DNA from: Veillonella sp.
Lineage (GTDB): Bacteria > Bacillota_C > Negativicutes > Veillonellales > Veillonellaceae
Direction of reading: 5' to 3'
NCBI GenBank assembly: GCA_018367495.1
Contig: JAGZGB010000003.1
Span: forward strand, 1 to 46,724
Length of the DNA stretch: 46,724 nucleotides
Positions 43,152 through 46,724 of this stretch are shown here, in pieces. The position numbers and the translations under genes are program-made. The notes under the pieces are model-generated. The model was not told the origin of the DNA, made no database searches, and worked only from the letters and a program-made list of their open reading frames with translations. The first letter of the stretch is position 1. Every line of letters starts with the position of its first letter.

Positions 43152-44492
43152 ATGAAGATTGTCATTGTAGGTGCTGGTAAGGTTGGCTACTCTTTGGCAC
43201 AACGCTTGATACAAGATAATCATGATGTATATGTAATTGATCGTTCTCCAGAACGTATACAAAATCTTGAGAATACACTAGATGTTAGCCTTGTTCAAGG
43301 TAATGGTAGTGATATACAATTGCTCAATGAAATCGGTATGGATGATGTAGGAATGTTTATCGCTGTTACTGATTCTGATGAAGTAAATATGTTATCCTGT
43401 GCTGTAGCTAAAATTACAGGAGTTCCTACAACGATTGCTCGTGTTCGAGATAATACCGTAGCAGAACATCTGGATGATGAGATGCGTGCTAAATTAGGGG
43501 TTGATTTATTTATCAATCCTGAAATGGTTACGGCTCAAGAGCTTTTACAAATTCTAGAAACTCCATCAGCTATTGATGTAGAAGAATTTGGACAAGGGGC
43601 AGTTCGACTAATGGAATTTAAGATTACAGATGAAATTCCATTAATAGGTCAACCTTTGAAAGAAATAAGGTTCCCTGAAGGTGTTTTATTAGTAGGTATT
43701 TTACGCTATGGCGAAATGATTATTCCACATGGTGAAAGTATCCTACAAGCTGATGATAGTGTATTTTTCTTGGGTTTAAAAGAGTCTGTTGAAGAAGTAG
43801 AAAATCTTTGGTTCCATAATCATAATACGTTTTATAAACGAGCTGTTATTATTGGGGCTGGTTTATTAGGTAGAAATTTAACAGTTCTTTTAGAACAGGC
43901 AGGATTCTCTGTTAAAGTCATTGAAAAGGATCTTGATCGCTGTGAAAAGCTTGCTAATCTTGTTGATAAATCTATGGTTATTAATGGTGATGCTACAGAT
44001 TTTGATCTCTTAGAAGCAGAAGAAATTGCAGATAGTGATGTAATTATTGCAGTTACAGATGATGATAAGCTTAACTTGCTCGTTGCTCTTGTAGGTAAGC
44101 ATATGGGCATACCAAAGACAGTTGTGCGCGTAGGTCGACCAGAATACATTATGCTTATGGAACAAGTGGGTATTGATGTTGTATTCTCGCCACGTTTATT
44201 TACAGCGAGTCAAATTTTACGTTTCGTGCGTAGTGGAGAAGGTGTTTTATCTATTTCGACCTTTGAAGGTGGAAAAGCGGAATCTATAGAGGTTGCCATT
44301 ACAAGTGAATCACCTGTGGCTGGTAAACAATTAAAAGATATTCGTTTACCAGGGAAGGCGTTAGTTGGTGTAATTTTACGTGGTGATGAAGCTATCGTAC
44401 CACGTGGTAATACTGAAATCTTGGATGGAGATCACATTGTTCTATTTGCGTTACCTGAATCTGTAAGTAAATTACTTAAATATCTTACCTAG
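43152..44492 (+). CDS. trkA: Trk potassium uptake regulatory protein TrkA
   Basis: Cytoplasmic NAD-binding gating subunit of the Trk/Ktr potassium channel, 446 residues. It has two RCK units: the first Rossmann domain begins IVIVGAGKVGYSLAQRL (3-19) and the second AVIIGAGLLGRNLTVLL (near 230), each followed by a TrkA-C domain (LIGQPLKEIRFPEGVLLVGI; VAGKQLKDIRLPGKALVGVI). The double unit is the TrkA rather than the KtrA form. trkH follows after 12 bases. Confidence 0.95.
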   Translation: MKIVIVGAGKVGYSLAQRLIQDNHDVYVIDRSPERIQNLENTLDVSLVQGNGSDIQLLNEIGMDDVGMFIAVTDSDEVNMLSCAVAKITGVPTTIARVRDNTVAEHLDDEMRAKLGVDLFINPEMVTAQELLQILETPSAIDVEEFGQGAVRLMEFKITDEIPLIGQPLKEIRFPEGVLLVGILRYGEMIIPHGESILQADDSVFFLGLKESVEEVENLWFHNHNTFYKRAVIIGAGLLGRNLTVLLEQAGFSVKVIEKDLDRCEKLANLVDKSMVINGDATDFDLLEAEEIADSDVIIAVTDDDKLNLLVALVGKHMGIPKTVVRVGRPEYIMLMEQVGIDVVFSPRLFTASQILRFVRSGEGVLSISTFEGGKAESIEVAITSESPVAGKQLKDIRLPGKALVGVILRGDEAIVPRGNTEILDGDHIVLFALPESVSKLLKYLT

Positions 44493-44504
44493 TATGGAGG
44501 GACT

Positions 44505-45992
44505 ATGCGCATTCAAATTGTCATGTCCTTAGTGGGGCGGTTATTATATATATTTGGGATTTTTACATTAGTTCCTTTTATATATGGTGTCGTATTTGAA
44601 ACTGCATATTGGTCATTTTTGATTACTACTGGTATTTCATTTGGCTTAGGCGGACTTTTATCCTATTATGGTCATGAAAGTCAAAGCTTTAGTCTCCGTG
44701 ATGGATTTTTAGTTGTATCAGCTACATGGATATTAACTGTTATCTTAGGTTCCTTACCATTTCTTCTTAGTGGCATATTAACCAATGTATTTGATGCTCT
44801 ATTTGAGGCTACATCAGGGGTTACAGCAACTGGTGCTACCATTATTAATAGTGTAGATGATTTACCTAAGACATTTGTTTTATGGCGTGGACTAATGCAT
44901 TGGATTGGTGGGATGGGAATTATTGTTCTTATTTTATCGTTCTTAAAGAACTTAGGTGCGGATGCGGCTCATATGTTTAACGCAGAAGCATCTGTACCAA
45001 AACCTGGTGTTGTTATGCCTCGTATTCAATCAATGGCTACAAAACTTTGGCGGTTATATGTCGCTTTTACCGCTATTTGTTTCGTTATGTTATGGGCTGG
45101 TGGTATAGAGCCTTTTGACGCACTAAATTATGCATTTTCTATTATTGCTACAGGTGGCTTTGCACCTACATCTGCAGGCACATTTATTTATGAACCAAGC
45201 AACTATATCTGTTTTGTATTTATATTTTTTATGATACTTGCTGGTGGTAATTTTGCAGTATATTATAATGTACTACAAAAAGGTGTTCGTGTTTTAATTG
45301 ATGATTTTGAAACACGTATGTATTGGCTAGTTATTTTTATTGGGATTGCTATAATAGTAATTTCGTTGGCAGTACAATCAAATATTAATGATCCAATTCA
45401 AATTTTTAGAGATGCTTCCTTTAATCTTGTATCGATTCAAACTGGTAGTGGTTTTGCTGTTAGTGATTATGATTTGTGGCCTGCAGCTGCTCAGATGATG
45501 TTATTTATTTCATCATTTTTTGGTGGTTGTAGTGGTTCTACAACAGGGGGCGTAAAAATTATACGTCTCATTATTTTAATTAAGAGCAGTATTATTTATC
45601 TAAGAAAATCAATTCATCCTGAAATGGTGCAAGTGGTTCGTATCAATGGTAAACCTATGCCTACTAAATGGATACAGATGGCGCAGCAATTTTTATTTTT
45701 ATACTTAATGATTTATGTTATATCTGTATTCCTTATGACTTGCTCAGGTATGTCGACTTATGATGCTATGCAAATTATAACAGCCTTTTTGAGTAATGTC
45801 GGAATTGGCTTCGGTGGTTTTGGTCCTACTGATACATTTGGTAGTATGTCTGATGGCGCAAAATGCGTTGCCATAGCAGACATGTTATTGGGACGTTTAG
45901 AGTTATTTACAATTCTTGTTATGCTACATCCTCAATTCTGGGAAGGGTATTTTATAAAAAAACAATCTTCTAAACGGTATCGTATTCTATAG
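44505..45992 (+). CDS. trkH: Trk potassium uptake membrane protein TrkH
   Basis: Potassium translocating subunit, 495 residues with about 10-12 hydrophobic segments arranged as four membrane-pore-membrane repeats. Selectivity-loop glycines are visible in TSGVTATGATI, FSIIATGGFAPTSAG, SIQTGSGFAVSDYD and LSNVGIGFGGFGP. HWIGGMGIIVL and GGCSGSTTGGVKIIR are typical of TrkH. GGAGGG precedes the ATG. Functions with the adjacent trkA product. Confidence 0.96.
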   Translation: MRIQIVMSLVGRLLYIFGIFTLVPFIYGVVFETAYWSFLITTGISFGLGGLLSYYGHESQSFSLRDGFLVVSATWILTVILGSLPFLLSGILTNVFDALFEATSGVTATGATIINSVDDLPKTFVLWRGLMHWIGGMGIIVLILSFLKNLGADAAHMFNAEASVPKPGVVMPRIQSMATKLWRLYVAFTAICFVMLWAGGIEPFDALNYAFSIIATGGFAPTSAGTFIYEPSNYICFVFIFFMILAGGNFAVYYNVLQKGVRVLIDDFETRMYWLVIFIGIAIIVISLAVQSNINDPIQIFRDASFNLVSIQTGSGFAVSDYDLWPAAAQMMLFISSFFGGCSGSTTGGVKIIRLIILIKSSIIYLRKSIHPEMVQVVRINGKPMPTKWIQMAQQFLFLYLMIYVISVFLMTCSGMSTYDAMQIITAFLSNVGIGFGGFGPTDTFGSMSDGAKCVAIADMLLGRLELFTILVMLHPQFWEGYFIKKQSSKRYRIL

Positions 45993-46005
45993 GAGGGCGA
46001 ATAAT

Positions 46006-46602
46006 ATGGATATTATAAAACGCCCTCTAGGGCTTTATAAAGCAAATTGTTACGTATTAGTTAAAGATAGAAAATCTTTAATTATTGATCCTGGATTTCA
46101 TAGTAAGCATATAATTGAAATGGTAGGAGATTCTGAACCAATAGCAGTATTATTGACACATGGTCATTGTGATCATGTGTCAGCTCTTGATGATGTTTGT
46201 GAGTATTATAATATTCCTGCTTATTTGCATCCTTTAGATCAAGAGTTATTACAATTAATCCGTCGTAGACCTAGTGTATATAAAAAAAAGATGTACACGA
46301 ACTGTATAGATTTAGTGCCTGGTAAGTTAGAAGTAGGACCATTTGAAATAATCGTTCATCACACACCTGGTCATAGTGCTGGCTCTGTTTGTTTGGAGAT
46401 AGAGGGACATTTATTCTCTGGGGATACTGTATTTAAACAAAATGTTGGGAATACCGACAACTATAAGAGTAATTCTGAGGATTTAATCACTAGTTTGAAG
46501 CATATATTAAGGTTGTCAAAGAATTTAATTATCGAGCCAGGACATAAAGAATCTACAACATTAAAAGATGAAGAAGAATTCATCAAAAATATTGTAGGAT
46601 AG
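46006..46602 (+). CDS. Metallo-beta-lactamase fold hydrolase (glyoxalase II-like)
   Basis: Stand-alone metallo-hydrolase of 198 residues with the zinc motif THGHCDH (H52, H54, D56, H57), then HHTPGHSAGSVCL, FSGDTVF and a C-terminal PGH (EPGHKEST). It resembles short glyoxalase II-like proteins (YcbL/GloB group) but lacks the C-terminal substrate domain of true glyoxalase II, so the substrate is open. AGGAGGG precedes the ATG. It closes the long plus-strand gene run; the tRNA promoter starts 3 bases after its stop. Confidence 0.9.
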   Translation: MDIIKRPLGLYKANCYVLVKDRKSLIIDPGFHSKHIIEMVGDSEPIAVLLTHGHCDHVSALDDVCEYYNIPAYLHPLDQELLQLIRRRPSVYKKKMYTNCIDLVPGKLEVGPFEIIVHHTPGHSAGSVCLEIEGHLFSGDTVFKQNVGNTDNYKSNSEDLITSLKHILRLSKNLIIEPGHKESTTLKDEEEFIKNIVG

Positions 46603-46604
46603 TG

Positions 46605-46633
46605 TTGACAAAAGTCCTGATAACCGATATACT
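46605..46633 (+). promoter_or_regulatory. Consensus promoter of tRNA-Asp
   Basis: Perfect TTGACA (46605-46610), a 17-base spacer and TATACT (46628-46633), 20 bases before the tRNA. The strength fits a stable RNA promoter. Confidence 0.85.
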
Positions 46634-46652
46634 AAGCAAGTACTTTGGATAC

Positions 46653-46724
46653 GGCCCCGTGGTGTAGCGGTTAACATGTCGCCCTGTCACGGCGAAGATC
46701 GTCAGTTCAAATCTGATCGGGGTC
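46653..46724 (+). tRNA. tRNA-Asp (GTC), cut at the window edge
   Basis: A cloverleaf can be drawn by eye: acceptor GGCCCCG/CGGGGTC, D-loop with TAGCGGTTAA, anticodon arm TCGCC-CTGTCAC-GGCGA with anticodon GTC, and T-loop TTCAAAT. The window ends at base 72, so the discriminator base and any CCA lie outside. More tRNA genes may follow. Confidence 0.93.

Noticed and set aside
1..46724. Mobile elements, prophage, CRISPR arrays or a defence island
   Set aside because: No transposase, integrase, terminal inverted repeats, regularly spaced repeats or defence-family proteins are visible; the gene content is core throughout.

Overview
This is a core chromosomal segment of a low-GC Firmicute of the class Negativicutes, most likely Veillonella. 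The evidence is protein character and gene order, not a database match: S20 beginning MPNIKSSIRSV, rimP-nusA-rnpM-ylxQ-infB-rbfA-nrnA-truB-ribF, hpf-secA-prfB, DUF5693-csaB, and ftsEX-M23-ctpA-obgE-yhbY-proBA-nadD-yqeK-LCP-rsfS. Codon use is even and AT-rich. I see no prophage, insertion sequence, CRISPR array or transferred island.

Layout. Positions 1-116 hold the 5' end and promoter of rpsT on the minus strand. Positions 320-4981 carry polA, coaE, a small lytic transglycosylase and an unrecognised gene. Positions 5087-16684 are a long translation and recombination block: rimP through ribF, then a chorismate mutase-shikimate kinase fusion, recD2 and comFC, many joined by TAATG stop/start overlaps. 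A minus-strand HD-GYP gene follows. Positions 17779-18009 encode a structured non-coding RNA with its own promoter and terminator, probably of the raiA-motif class. Positions 18163-20481 are an amino-acid ABC importer operon. Single-gene units csp and hpf come next, then secA and prfB. From prfB to 46602 almost everything is on the plus strand with short gaps: envelope genes (DUF2993, DUF5693, csaB), split transketolase, ftsE-ftsX-M23 peptidase-ctpA (division and wall remodelling), obgE-yhbY, proB-proA, a 49-residue membrane ORF, nadD-yqeK-LCP-rsfS, an S1 protein, trkA-trkH and a metallo-hydrolase. A tRNA-Asp with a consensus promoter runs off the right edge.

The observations most worth a second look are: the non-coding RNA between comFC and hpf; a prfB programmed frameshift whose in-frame stop is TAA instead of the usual TGA; a perfect intrinsic-terminator hairpin inside the comFC reading frame; a shikimate kinase domain lacking its shikimate-binding arginine; an LCP protein lacking arginines expected in its active site; a secA promoter whose -35 box sits in the loop of a 13-bp inverted repeat; and the small membrane ORF coupled between proA and nadD. 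All function assignments rest on motif reading; no database search or folding program was run.
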